A stretch of 64,000 nt of DNA from MAG-120531 sp038125995 (lineage in GTDB: Bacteria > Bacteroidota > Bacteroidia > Flavobacteriales > Flavobacteriaceae), in contig JAYPEX010000008.1 in assembly GCA_038125995.1 (NCBI GenBank), positions 62,001 through 126,000 of the forward strand, written 5' to 3'. Positions 32,964 through 41,585 of this stretch are shown in pieces (position 1 is the first letter of the stretch; every line of letters begins with the position of its first letter). The position numbers and the translations under genes are program-made. The notes beneath the pieces were generated by a model. It saw only the letters and a program-made list of their open reading frames with translations. It had not been told where the DNA came from and did not search any database.

Positions 32964-34054
32964 TGTATTGTGTTGTAGACATAGAAACATCTGGAGGTAA
33001 ATTCAATGAAGAAGGAATTACTGAAATTGCGATCTACAAATACAATGGCAGTGAGATTATAGATCAATTGATTAGTCTTGTAAATCCTGAAAAACCCATA
33101 CAACCCTTTGTTGTCAAGCTTACCGGTATTAACGATCGAATGGTTGCCACTGCTCCTAAGTTTCATGAAATCGCTAAACGCATTATTGAAATTACCGAAG
33201 ATGCTGTCTTAGTAGCTCACAATGCTCAATTCGATTATCGAATCCTGAAGAATTGTTTTCAGCAACTGGGTTATGATTTTAATCGAAAAACTATCTGTAC
33301 TGTTGAACTATCCAAAAAACTGATACCAGGTGAAGAATCATACAGTTTGGGTAAACTGACCAAATCCCTAGGTATTCCTTTAAAAAAACACCATCGCGCA
33401 GAAGCTGACGCCTTTGCAACTTTAAAATTATTACAAGTATTACTCGACAAAGATTTGGAAACTGGTTTATTCAAGTCTGCCGTAAAATCAAATGACAAAG
33501 GCCTTTTGAACCCAAAACTTCAGGATACCCTGGAAAGTATCCCCTATTGTGAAGGATTAGTCAAATTTTACGACAAAGAAGAACAACTCATATTCGTGTT
33601 AAAGGACAAGGATATTCACAAAAAAACAACCCAACTCTTCTTTAGTGAATCCAAAAGACACAAACAACTGTGCAAACAATTTCGAAGCATTGAAGTTGTG
33701 GATTATCCTTCCAAATTAATCATTGAACTTATCTATCATCAACTGCTCATTCAATCAAAACCAAAGTTTAACAAAAGACGTAAAAAACCAAACAAGGCTC
33801 TCGTCTTTGATTTAATCAAAGAAAAAAATGTCGTAATTTTAGATTGCGGTAGAGTTCATGGTGAAAAGAGTTTTATCTATCTCGAAGCCGGTTATTTAAA
33901 AGGTTACGGATTTGGAAATCTCAATATACAACACTCGAAGCAATCTATAGTTAAACGATTAATAAGCCCACTGATGGCAGATGAAACTTCACATGAAATC
34001 ATCACCAGATACACCGACAGATATCGGTACCAAGTACTGGAACTAAAGGATTAA
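32963..34054 (+). CDS. DnaQ-like 3'-5' exonuclease with degenerate GIY-YIG domain
   Basis: Protein of 363 residues. Residues 1-160 are a DEDDh exonuclease: CVVDIETSGG (Asp6, Glu8), LVAHNAQFDYRI (Asp91), and HHRAEADAFATL (His144, Asp149), with all five catalytic residues present. Residues about 185-270 match the UvrC/Cho-like GIY-YIG domain fused in Bacteroidota homologues, but GVYYF is GLVKFY, YIGKSKNI is FVLKDKDI, and the Arg is Lys, so nuclease activity there is unlikely. The C-terminal 90 residues continue the homologue tail. Probably a repair or proofreading exonuclease. Confidence 0.85.
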   Translation: MYCVVDIETSGGKFNEEGITEIAIYKYNGSEIIDQLISLVNPEKPIQPFVVKLTGINDRMVATAPKFHEIAKRIIEITEDAVLVAHNAQFDYRILKNCFQQLGYDFNRKTICTVELSKKLIPGEESYSLGKLTKSLGIPLKKHHRAEADAFATLKLLQVLLDKDLETGLFKSAVKSNDKGLLNPKLQDTLESIPYCEGLVKFYDKEEQLIFVLKDKDIHKKTTQLFFSESKRHKQLCKQFRSIEVVDYPSKLIIELIYHQLLIQSKPKFNKRRKKPNKALVFDLIKEKNVVILDCGRVHGEKSFIYLEAGYLKGYGFGNLNIQHSKQSIVKRLISPLMADETSHEIITRYTDRYRYQVLELKD

Positions 34055-34055
34055 T

Positions 34056-34859
34056 ATGAATTGGAAAGACAAATTACACGAAATCATATACGAGGCTGAT
34101 ACTCCAGCTGGAAAAGCCTTTGACGTAGCTTTAATTTTCTTGATTCTCTTTAGCGTGATACTTGTAATGCTCGAGAGCGTTAGTAGTATCGATTTAAAAT
34201 ACCACGACGAGCTTCTCTTTTTAGAGTGGGTTATCACTGTTTTATTTACTATTGAATACATCCTAAGAATCATCTGTATTGAACGACCAAAAAAATATAT
34301 CTTCAGCTTCTATGGAGTCATTGATTTTTTATCGACAATCCCCCTCTACTTATCCTATATATTCTCTGGGTCTCAGGTGTTTTTAGCACTTAGAGCTCTT
34401 CGTTTACTTCGAGTTTTTAGAATTCTGAAATTAGTTCAATTCATCGGTGAATCTTCAATATTATTAAATGCACTGAAGAAAAGTAAAGCAAAAATTGCTG
34501 TATTTATCTACGCAGTCCTCATACTCTCAATCATATTAGGGACCCTGATGTACTTAATCGAAGGAAATGAGTCTGGATTTACCTCCATTCCTAGAAGTAT
34601 ATACTGGACCATCGTCACTTTGACTACTGTTGGCTATGGCGATATTGCACCTCAAACTCCCTTTGGACAATTTATTGCTACAATCATCATGATTCTAGGT
34701 TATGGAATCATCGCTGTCCCCACAGGAATTGTAACTATAGCCTTTAATAAAGAAAAAAAAGATTTGATTCACCTCAACACCCAGAGCTGTAAAAACTGTT
34801 CTTTAGAAGGACACCGAGATGATTCCGTGTATTGTTATCACTGCGGCCATAAACTATGA
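34056..34859 (+). CDS. Voltage-gated potassium channel with C-terminal zinc ribbon
   Basis: Protein of 267 residues. Six membrane helices (S1 about 22-42, S2 55-75, S3 82-102, S4 with RALRLLRVFRILKLVQF at 113-129, S5 147-170, S6 205-230) and a pore with TVGYGD at 191-196, the potassium filter. The four S4 Arg/Lys at three-residue spacing indicate voltage sensing. The cytoplasmic tail ends with CKNC at 245-248 and CYHC at 260-263, a short zinc-ribbon-like module. Gene order is one base after the exonuclease; its stop overlaps miaA by 4 bases. Confidence 0.93.
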   Translation: MNWKDKLHEIIYEADTPAGKAFDVALIFLILFSVILVMLESVSSIDLKYHDELLFLEWVITVLFTIEYILRIICIERPKKYIFSFYGVIDFLSTIPLYLSYIFSGSQVFLALRALRLLRVFRILKLVQFIGESSILLNALKKSKAKIAVFIYAVLILSIILGTLMYLIEGNESGFTSIPRSIYWTIVTLTTVGYGDIAPQTPFGQFIATIIMILGYGIIAVPTGIVTIAFNKEKKDLIHLNTQSCKNCSLEGHRDDSVYCYHCGHKL

Positions 34860-35761
34860 CACAAAAAACACTCATATCTGTTGTGGGACCCACGGCAATT
34901 GGCAAGACAACTCTTGCGATTGGGTTGGCAAACGCTTATAATACTGAAATTATTTCTGCAGACTCTAGACAGTTTTACAAAGAAATGAGTATAGGAACTG
35001 CTGTTCCAACAAAGGAAGAACTCGCTTTAGCAAAACACCACTTTATACAACACATCAGTATTTTTCAAGATTATTCAGTTGGTGATTTTGAAAGAGACGC
35101 ACTTGACTGCTTAAACGAATTATTTCAAAATAAGGACATAGTCGTTCTTGTTGGTGGAAGTGGGCTCTATGTGGATGCACTAACCAAAGGATTGGATCAA
35201 TTTCCTGAGGTTCCATCTCCTATTAAGGAATCACTTCAAAAAGATTTCAGTGAAAAGGGGCTCCCCTACTTACAGGATCTATTAAACGAAGTTGACCCTG
35301 AATATTACAAAAAAGTTGATCTAGAGAACCCAATGCGTATTTTAAGAGCCCTGGAGGTCTCTATGACAGAAAACAAGCCTTACTCCTCCTATATCGGTAA
35401 AAGTAAAAAAGAACGTCCTTTTAAAACAATCTATATCGGTATCGATGCTCCTAGAGCAATCGTTTACAAAAGAATAGAAGTTCGAGTTGATCTCATGATT
35501 CAAAAAGGACTACTAGAAGAAGCAAAAGCTTTAGTAGAACACAAAAGCTTAAACGCATTAAACACAGTTGGATACAAGGAGTTTTTTTCTTATTTCGACA
35601 AGGAGTGTGATATAGAAACTGCAATTAGCGAAATAAAGAAAAATACCAGAAGGTTTGCCAAACGTCAAGGAACCTGGTTTAGAAAAAACCAGAGAATCCA
35701 TTGGGTATCATGGGATCAAGCCTTAGAACAAGCTTTAGAGCTACTTAAAAAAGAAGTCTAA
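34856..35761 (+). CDS. miaA: tRNA dimethylallyltransferase
   Basis: Protein of 301 residues. It prenylates A37 of tRNAs reading codons starting with U. Seen: VVGPTAIGKTTLAIGLA (P-loop), EIISADSRQFYKEMSIGTAVP, HHFIQHISIFQDYSVGDFE, VLVGGSGLYVDALTKGLD, and the C-terminal ARRFAKRQGTWFRKN-like region. Full length. The ATGA overlap with the channel gene suggests coupling. It converges on the response regulator with abutting stops. Confidence 0.97.
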   Translation: MTQKTLISVVGPTAIGKTTLAIGLANAYNTEIISADSRQFYKEMSIGTAVPTKEELALAKHHFIQHISIFQDYSVGDFERDALDCLNELFQNKDIVVLVGGSGLYVDALTKGLDQFPEVPSPIKESLQKDFSEKGLPYLQDLLNEVDPEYYKKVDLENPMRILRALEVSMTENKPYSSYIGKSKKERPFKTIYIGIDAPRAIVYKRIEVRVDLMIQKGLLEEAKALVEHKSLNALNTVGYKEFFSYFDKECDIETAISEIKKNTRRFAKRQGTWFRKNQRIHWVSWDQALEQALELLKKEV

Positions 35762-36472
35762 TTACTCCTCTTTTTTGACAACCAATCTAAATCCCTCTCC
35801 GTGAATATTCAAAATGGAAACATTCGGATCCAATTTTAAATACTTTCTGAGTTTTGCGATATACACATCCATCGATCTTGAAGTAAAGTAATTGTCATCT
35901 CTCCATATTTTGGTCAATGCTAGTTCTCTAGGCATTAAATCGTTTTCATAGATCGCCAAAAGACGCAACAATTCGTTTTCCTTTGGAGAGAGCTTAATAG
36001 ATTCCTGATCTTGAAAGGTTAAGAACCGAAGTTTAGAATTAAAGTTAAACTCTCCTATCAAAAATTCAAATTGATTGCTATCGGTAGAGACCGCTGAAGA
36101 TTTACGTTGTAATATAGCTTTGAGTTTCATCAGTAAGACCTCAGAGTCAAAAGGCTTGTTTAAATAATCATCCGCACCAGCCTTATAGCCTTTTAATACA
36201 TCTTCTTTCATGGTCTTAGCAGTCAGAAAAACAATCGGAATATGTTCGTCTTTTTCTCGAATCTCTTTAGCTAAGGTAAATCCATCTTTATAAGGCATCA
36301 TGACATCTAAAATACAGATATCAAAATTTTCCTTTTTAAACTTCTCAAATCCTTCCATTCCATTTTTAGCTAAAACGACATCGAAATCGTTCATACTCAA
36401 ATAATCTCTGAGAATGCTTCCAAAATTTGGATCATCCTCTACCAAAAGTATTTTCTTGTTTACTGTTTCCAT
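35762..36472 (-). CDS. OmpR-family response regulator
   Basis: Protein of 236 residues. Receiver domain (1-125): LLVEDDPNFGSIL with acidic pair, phospho-accepting Asp56 in DICILDVMMPYKDGF, and KPFDSEVLLMK with the switch Lys. C-terminal winged helix (about 140-235): LSPKENELLRLLA, SRSMDVYIAKLRKYLK and ILNIHGEGFRLV. It works with the histidine kinase encoded 4 bases upstream. RprY-like proteins of Bacteroides are the nearest relatives I recognise. Targets unknown. Confidence 0.94.
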   Translation of the reverse strand: METVNKKILLVEDDPNFGSILRDYLSMNDFDVVLAKNGMEGFEKFKKENFDICILDVMMPYKDGFTLAKEIREKDEHIPIVFLTAKTMKEDVLKGYKAGADDYLNKPFDSEVLLMKLKAILQRKSSAVSTDSNQFEFLIGEFNFNSKLRFLTFQDQESIKLSPKENELLRLLAIYENDLMPRELALTKIWRDDNYFTSRSMDVYIAKLRKYLKLDPNVSILNIHGEGFRLVVKKEE

Positions 36473-36476
36473 GATA

Positions 36477-38060
36477 TTATTTTTTGAAGGGTAAGTGTAT
36501 ATAAAATGTGCTTCCTTTGCCTACTTCACTCTCTGCGTGAACAGTTCCTTTGTGAAGCTCTACAATTTTTTTTACATAGGCCAATCCTAAACCGTGGCCC
36601 TTGATGTTGTGAATATTTCCAGTGGGTTCTCTATAAAATTTATCAAATACCTGTTTGAGTACTTGTTTACTCATACCAGCTCCACAATCTTTTATCGCAA
36701 TCTCAATTTGATTGTTTCTCTCTCGAGTATATATATCGATTATGGGAACCTCAGGCGAATACTTTGAGGCATTTTCTAAAATATTGACAATCACATTGGT
36801 CATATGCATTTCACTGGCCATCAACTCAGTGATCTTAAGATCAAAATGAGTTGTAATTGAACCTTTTCGATCGCTAACAATAAGATCTACATGCGCGATG
36901 GCATCTTCGATAATCTCGTGAATATTGACTTCTTCCATTTTGAGGTCCAATTCATTTTTATCCAATTTTGAAATTTGAAGAACATTTTCTACCTGAGCAT
37001 GCATTCTATTATTTTCGTCTCGGATCATATTGGCATATCGAATAATTTTCTCTTGATCTGAATTGATCTTCGGATTTTTAATCGCTTCAACTGCTAAATT
37101 AATAGTCGCTATAGGAGTCTTGAATTCATGAGTCATATTATTGATGAAGTCCGACTTGATTTCAGATATTTTCTTTTGCTTAATCCACTGATAAACAGCA
37201 GCTATAAATACAAATAAAATGATTGATCCAAAGAGGAATGACAAAAGGCTCATTCCGATAATGGACTTAATTAGGAATGCATTCTTATTCGGGAAATACA
37301 GATGTAATGTAAAATCACTATTTCCATCGGAATCCATAAACATTGGAGCCTTGTAGGTTGAATTTGGATTGTAGACAAAACCATCAGATTTGATTCTAGT
37401 AGGTAAGTCTTTTGAGTAAATACCGTACTCAAAATCGAGATCCAAGCCACGTTCATCAAATTCTTTTATAAGTGCTAATTCCAATTCTTGTTTTGAAATT
37501 CGCTTGTGAATTGGCACTAATCCAGCGTGTTGCCTAAAGAGTTCCTCAAACATGGCGCGATCGATAGCAGACATACGACCGGACTCCGTATAAGTCTCAA
37601 TAGGAGTAATCGTATAGTTATTTCCATCCAAGCCAAAATCCTCCTTTAATGTGATTTTAGTTTGTTCACTTGAATAACCTTTGAGAATCGAATCTAATCC
37701 CAATTGATTGTCAAAGAAATCAGATCCTACACTAAAATCTTTTTCGAGAACCTTATGTGAATAAAGGTGTGTCTCTTTGTTATTGAGATCTTGATCTAAA
37801 AAAATAATATTCTTAAAACGAGTTTCTTTTGGAGCTCCAATACTGTCCTCTGGAAGTGAAGAAAATTGATTGTAATAAGACACAATCTCTCTGTTGGTGA
37901 TCTTTTCAGATACCTTGAGCAAGATTTCAGAGATTGATACCGTAAATTGATCTTCTTTTATAGCAATAGATCGTTTGATCCAGTACCCCTGAACAATGAG
38001 AATTCCAATTAATGAAAAACTCATTAAAATAACCAAAGCTAAAAAATTGACTTTCTTCAT
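36477..38060 (-). CDS. Sensor histidine kinase, RprX-like
   Basis: Protein of 527 residues. One membrane helix at about 7-28, an extracytoplasmic sensor domain (29-265) without recognised fold, and a second helix at about 266-292. Kinase core: H311 in MTHEFKTPIATINLAVEA (H-box), NVIVNILENASKYS (N-box), IKDCGAGMSKQVLKQVFDKFY and GHGLGLAYVKKIVELHKG. No HAMP domain is evident. It phosphorylates the adjacent response regulator, with which it forms an operon. A -7 element lies 7 bases before the ATG. Confidence 0.93.
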   Translation of the reverse strand: MKKVNFLALVILMSFSLIGILIVQGYWIKRSIAIKEDQFTVSISEILLKVSEKITNREIVSYYNQFSSLPEDSIGAPKETRFKNIIFLDQDLNNKETHLYSHKVLEKDFSVGSDFFDNQLGLDSILKGYSSEQTKITLKEDFGLDGNNYTITPIETYTESGRMSAIDRAMFEELFRQHAGLVPIHKRISKQELELALIKEFDERGLDLDFEYGIYSKDLPTRIKSDGFVYNPNSTYKAPMFMDSDGNSDFTLHLYFPNKNAFLIKSIIGMSLLSFLFGSIILFVFIAAVYQWIKQKKISEIKSDFINNMTHEFKTPIATINLAVEAIKNPKINSDQEKIIRYANMIRDENNRMHAQVENVLQISKLDKNELDLKMEEVNIHEIIEDAIAHVDLIVSDRKGSITTHFDLKITELMASEMHMTNVIVNILENASKYSPEVPIIDIYTRERNNQIEIAIKDCGAGMSKQVLKQVFDKFYREPTGNIHNIKGHGLGLAYVKKIVELHKGTVHAESEVGKGSTFYIHLPFKK

Positions 38061-38067
38061 TTGTTAA

Positions 38068-38075
38068 CAAAATTA
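38068..38075 (-). promoter_or_regulatory. -7 element of the two-component operon (TAATTTTG)
   Basis: Exact TAnnTTTG on the minus strand, 7 bases before the histidine kinase ATG. The gap 38061-38148 is otherwise AT-rich with no other signal. Confidence 0.5.
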
Positions 38076-38148
38076 AATATTTTAATTTAAATCGTTAACT
38101 ATTAATATATATAATATTAATTGAGTTAAATTTTTATTAAATATTAAT

Positions 38149-38724
38149 TTATTTAGTTAATTTGTTATGAATATTTATACAAATTAATTCTAAATTTGTC
38201 AAATTATCGTTATTAATAACAAAATCTGATAATTTCTCATTCTTTGAAGTTTGCTCTTGAAGTGCAATTCGATTTTTAACTTCAGATTCTGTAGTGCGAT
38301 CCCTTTCCAAAACTCTTTTTATTCTAAGATCTAATGGCGCCTTTACTAAAATAATTTTATCGAAATAAGACGCTATATTTTTTTCAAAGATCAACGCTGA
38401 TTCATTGATTACATAGGGAGTTTTTTGTTTTGAAGCCCACTTTTGAAATTCTTCTCGAACTCTAGGATACAAAATTGCTTCTAAAGAATTTCGCTTTTTT
38501 GGATCCACAAACAATTGATCTGCGATATGTTTTTTATTGAGTTGATTTGAATCATATGATTCCTTTCCAAATAAATCAACAACGTGGGATCTGATCTGCG
38601 CATCAAACATCAAGGCCTTAGACTCTATATCTGAATAAAATACAGGAATTCCAAAAGATTCAAAGATCTTTGCCACAGTAGTTTTACCCACACCAATACC
38701 TCCTGTTAATCCAATTTTCAACAT
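38149..38724 (-). CDS. coaE: Dephospho-CoA kinase
   Basis: Protein of 191 residues. Last step of CoA synthesis. Seen: KIGLTGGIGVGKTTVAKIFE (Walker A), FYSDIESKALMF with the substrate Asp, and the lid RVLERDRTTESEVKNRIALQ. Usual length. It is the last gene of a minus-strand run with ybbR-like (1 base apart) and the glycosyltransferase gene. Two other steps, panB and coaBC, are also in this window. Confidence 0.96.
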   Translation of the reverse strand: MLKIGLTGGIGVGKTTVAKIFESFGIPVFYSDIESKALMFDAQIRSHVVDLFGKESYDSNQLNKKHIADQLFVDPKKRNSLEAILYPRVREEFQKWASKQKTPYVINESALIFEKNIASYFDKIILVKAPLDLRIKRVLERDRTTESEVKNRIALQEQTSKNEKLSDFVINNDNLTNLELICINIHNKLTK

Positions 38725-38725
38725 C

Positions 38726-39673
38726 TTATCTAAGTATATATTCCACCTGCTTTTCCAATAGAAAGGCTGATCGAATTTTCGGGTTATTAACCGTTAGATG
38801 AAGTTCAAGTACTTCACTGGTGTTTTCAATTGCTTTCTGAGCATCGACAAAAACCTTGAAATCACCAGGAGTAATCTCTTTTAAATCTTTTACTAATGCA
38901 TAAGCCACAAGACGCACTCTAGATGGGAAGGTTTTTAATTTCAAACTATCACTGCTGTTGATTTGCTGTATATCCAATTCATAATAGCGATCCATATAAC
39001 GTGCCACTGATGCGTTCAAAGTCACTGATTCTTGAGAGAGCTTTATATTAAAAGCGTCTTGAGGAAGTTCAAGTTGCAATTCTGAAACAACATCCTTATC
39101 TACTTTATTTAAACGAGTATAAATAGTGTTTATTGAACAGTGCTTTTTGAGCTCCTCCTCTGATCCACTAATCTCTATAGAATCTGGGACAACACTCATT
39201 TGATCAATGATATAATCTGGCATCAATCTAAAATTCACCAAGGCGTTTACAGGAACCTTTTTTGATTTTAATTCAAATAGACTTATGGTGATATCTGAAG
39301 TGTTAACTGACAAAAATTCTAAGTGAGTGGGTAATTGAGATTTAATTTGATTGATTAAATTTTCTGTAGACATATGATAGATACCACTCTTAGACTCCAG
39401 ATTTCCCATGGAAAGTGCTATATGGTATTTGTTTATTTGAGATCGCATCAGCGCAAATCCCTTAGCTCGAACCTTCACAGTAATTGTTTTGGGGTTATTG
39501 ATTGCTGAAAACAAATTTGCAGGCACCTCTAAATACGATACTTTGAGCTGAATATCTGATTGATAAACCTCTGAGAGTCTTCCAAAAAACCACACTGAGA
39601 AGGATATTGCCAGAAAGACTAAGAAATACTTAAACTTCCTACTGTTGATATTTTTATAGATACTCTTTACCAT
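38726..39673 (-). CDS. YbbR-like domain protein, membrane-anchored
   Basis: Protein of 315 residues with one N-terminal membrane helix (FKYFLVFLAISFSVWFFGRL, about 14-33) and an extracytoplasmic region with YbbR-type strand repeats (for example SGIYHMSTENLI, PDSIEISGSEEELKK, RVRLVAYALVKDLKEITPGDF). In Firmicutes, CdaR/YbbR proteins regulate the diadenylate cyclase CdaA, whose gene is not seen here. In Bacteroidota this gene usually lies next to coaE. Function is inferred only. Confidence 0.8.
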   Translation of the reverse strand: MVKSIYKNINSRKFKYFLVFLAISFSVWFFGRLSEVYQSDIQLKVSYLEVPANLFSAINNPKTITVKVRAKGFALMRSQINKYHIALSMGNLESKSGIYHMSTENLINQIKSQLPTHLEFLSVNTSDITISLFELKSKKVPVNALVNFRLMPDYIIDQMSVVPDSIEISGSEEELKKHCSINTIYTRLNKVDKDVVSELQLELPQDAFNIKLSQESVTLNASVARYMDRYYELDIQQINSSDSLKLKTFPSRVRLVAYALVKDLKEITPGDFKVFVDAQKAIENTSEVLELHLTVNNPKIRSAFLLEKQVEYILR

Positions 39674-39676
39674 GAC

Positions 39677-40672
39677 TTAGTTTTTAAAAAACAAATGCGG
39701 AAAAAGCTCCTCAGCTTCTTTTTTAGTACAACACATCCGAATGGAAGTATTCAAATACCCAAATCCATAGGCAGTATACATGAATAGTACTGCTCCAATA
39801 GACATCAAAGCGATCAAGGGATTAGTCGTTTTGACACTTGCGTGAATAAAAATAAGAAAAACATAGGTGACATACACATACAACAACTGCTCATATCCCA
39901 ACAAGAATAACACTAATGACAATAGCATTCCTAATGTAAACAACAGTGGCAGCCAATAGATAAAGGTTACTTTTCGTTGGTGCCAACGATTTAATATAGG
40001 TCTAGTTGAACCAAATTTATAGAGCTGCTTATAGAACAACGTCCAGCTTATTCTCCTTTTGTGAAATACATAAGAATCTTTAAAGAGCTGAGACTTAAAA
40101 CCCAATTTCCAAAGCCGTAATGTTAAATCAGGATCCTCACCCGGATGTATATTTGAAAAACCACCACTTGCTTCGAACGCTTTTTTGGAGATTCCCATAT
40201 TAAAACTTCTAGGCTGAAATCTCTTTGATATAGCCCCTCTAATGCCTGCAGTGGTCAATACGGAAGTCATCGCATAATCGATCGCTTTTTGAAGAGATGT
40301 AAAACTCGAATGGGCTTTATCAGGACCACCAAAAAAATCTACAGGAGAATCTTTTAAAGATTGGTGAATGGATTCAATATATTTTTTTGGCAGAATGCAA
40401 TCAGAATCTAGAATGACATAATAAGTTCCTTTAGCACTACTCATTCCATAATTTCTAGAATCTCCTGGGCCAGAATTCAGCTTTTCAAAATAGCTAATCG
40501 CTAAACGATCTTTATAAGATCTCACAACCTCCTTGGAAGAAAAACTAGATCCATCTTCAACAATCACTACTTCATCTGGCAATACTGTCTGATAAGTCAA
40601 AGACTCTAAAAGCTCACGAATTTCATCAGGCCTGTTGTAAACTGGAATTACCAAAGAAAGGGTTACTGCCAT
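39677..40672 (-). CDS. Glycosyltransferase family 2 with C-terminal membrane helices
   Basis: Protein of 331 residues from ATG 40672; a TTG three codons earlier is less likely. GT-A fold: LSLVIPVYNRPDEIRELLES, VIVEDGSS, SGPGDSRNYGM and VILDSDC (DxD-like), then PGEDPDLTLRLWKLGFK, which is the acidic acceptor motif. Two or three hydrophobic helices at about 245-320 anchor it in the inner membrane. The donor and acceptor are unknown. It starts 12 bases after the fabI terminator and is probably the first gene of the operon with ybbR-like and coaE. Confidence 0.88.
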   Translation of the reverse strand: MAVTLSLVIPVYNRPDEIRELLESLTYQTVLPDEVVIVEDGSSFSSKEVVRSYKDRLAISYFEKLNSGPGDSRNYGMSSAKGTYYVILDSDCILPKKYIESIHQSLKDSPVDFFGGPDKAHSSFTSLQKAIDYAMTSVLTTAGIRGAISKRFQPRSFNMGISKKAFEASGGFSNIHPGEDPDLTLRLWKLGFKSQLFKDSYVFHKRRISWTLFYKQLYKFGSTRPILNRWHQRKVTFIYWLPLLFTLGMLLSLVLFLLGYEQLLYVYVTYVFLIFIHASVKTTNPLIALMSIGAVLFMYTAYGFGYLNTSIRMCCTKKEAEELFPHLFFKN

Positions 40673-40683
40673 AGCTACCAATT

Positions 40684-40709
40684 AAAAAGCCACCCTAATG
40701 GATGGCTTT
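40684..40709 (-). terminator. Rho-independent terminator of fabI
   Basis: AAAGCCA/TGGCTTT stem (40686-40692 with 40703-40709) with a 10-base loop whose CC and GG can extend pairing; on the minus strand it is followed by five T. 20 bases after the fabI stop. Confidence 0.8.
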
Positions 40710-40729
40710 GTATGATTTATCAAATATAA

Positions 40730-41542
40730 TTATTTAGAAAACATTTCAACCACCTCTTGGCTTACTCCCGTATTCGAAAATCCTCCATCGTGGAATAAGT
40801 TTTGCATGGTTACTTTTCTTGTTAAATCAGAGAATAAACTCACTGTGTAGTCAGCACAATCCAATGCAGTAGCATTACCAAGTGGAGACATTTTCTCAGC
40901 ATAAGAAATAAATCCATCAAAACCTTTAACTCCTTGTCCAGCAGTCGTAGGTGTTGGAGATTGTGAAATCGTATTCACTCGCACTCCTTTTTCTTTACCA
41001 AAGAAATAACCGAATGAACGTGCAACTGATTCTAAATAAGCTTTATTATCAGCCATATCGTTATAATCTGGAAAGGTTCTTTGAGCTGCCATATACGTTA
41101 GAGCAACAATAGACCCACCCTCGTTCATCGCATCAGCTTTGTACAAAGATTTCATCACCTTATGAAAAGAAAGCGCAGAAACATCCCAACCTTTGGTTGT
41201 GAAATCATAATTTTCATCAGTATAAGCTTTACCTTTTCTTACGTTTACAGACATACCAATCGAGTGAAGAACAAAATCGAGCTTACCTCCTAAAATTTTA
41301 GTAGCCTCAGCAATCAAATTGTCTAAATCCTCCTCACTAGTTGCATCCGCAGGTATAATTTGAGAACCTGTTTTTTCAGCTAGCTCATTGATGGTTCCCA
41401 TTCGCATTGCAATTGGAGCATTGGTCAAAACAAACGTACCTCCTTCTTCATGTACGCGTTCAGCTGTTTTCCAAGCAATTGAATTGGAGTCTAAAGCACC
41501 AAAGATGATTCCTCTTTTTCCTTTTAATAAATTGTACGACAT
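40730..41542 (-). CDS. fabI: Enoyl-[acyl-carrier-protein] reductase
   Basis: Protein of 270 residues. It reduces enoyl-ACP with NADH in fatty-acid elongation. Seen: LKGKRGIIFGALDSNSIAWK (cofactor loop of the divergent SDR class), LDFVLHSIG, and YNDMADNKAYLESVARSF with the Tyr and Lys of the Y-x6-K site, then TISQSPTPTTAGQGVKGF. Length and signature match FabI rather than FabL/FabV. It has its own promoter (TATCTTTG, 29 bases upstream) and terminator, so it forms a single-gene unit within the minus-strand block. Confidence 0.97.
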   Translation of the reverse strand: MSYNLLKGKRGIIFGALDSNSIAWKTAERVHEEGGTFVLTNAPIAMRMGTINELAEKTGSQIIPADATSEEDLDNLIAEATKILGGKLDFVLHSIGMSVNVRKGKAYTDENYDFTTKGWDVSALSFHKVMKSLYKADAMNEGGSIVALTYMAAQRTFPDYNDMADNKAYLESVARSFGYFFGKEKGVRVNTISQSPTPTTAGQGVKGFDGFISYAEKMSPLGNATALDCADYTVSLFSDLTRKVTMQNLFHDGGFSNTGVSQEVVEMFSK

Positions 41543-41571
41543 TATAAGTGTGTTTAATTATTTTTAGTTTA

Positions 41572-41579
41572 CAAAGATA
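41572..41579 (-). promoter_or_regulatory. -7 element of fabI (TATCTTTG)
   Basis: Exact TAnnTTTG on the minus strand, 29 bases before the ATG. A TTTTG on the same strand 15 bases further upstream, within the end of recN, may serve as -33. Confidence 0.55.
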
Positions 41580-41585
41580 TTAATT

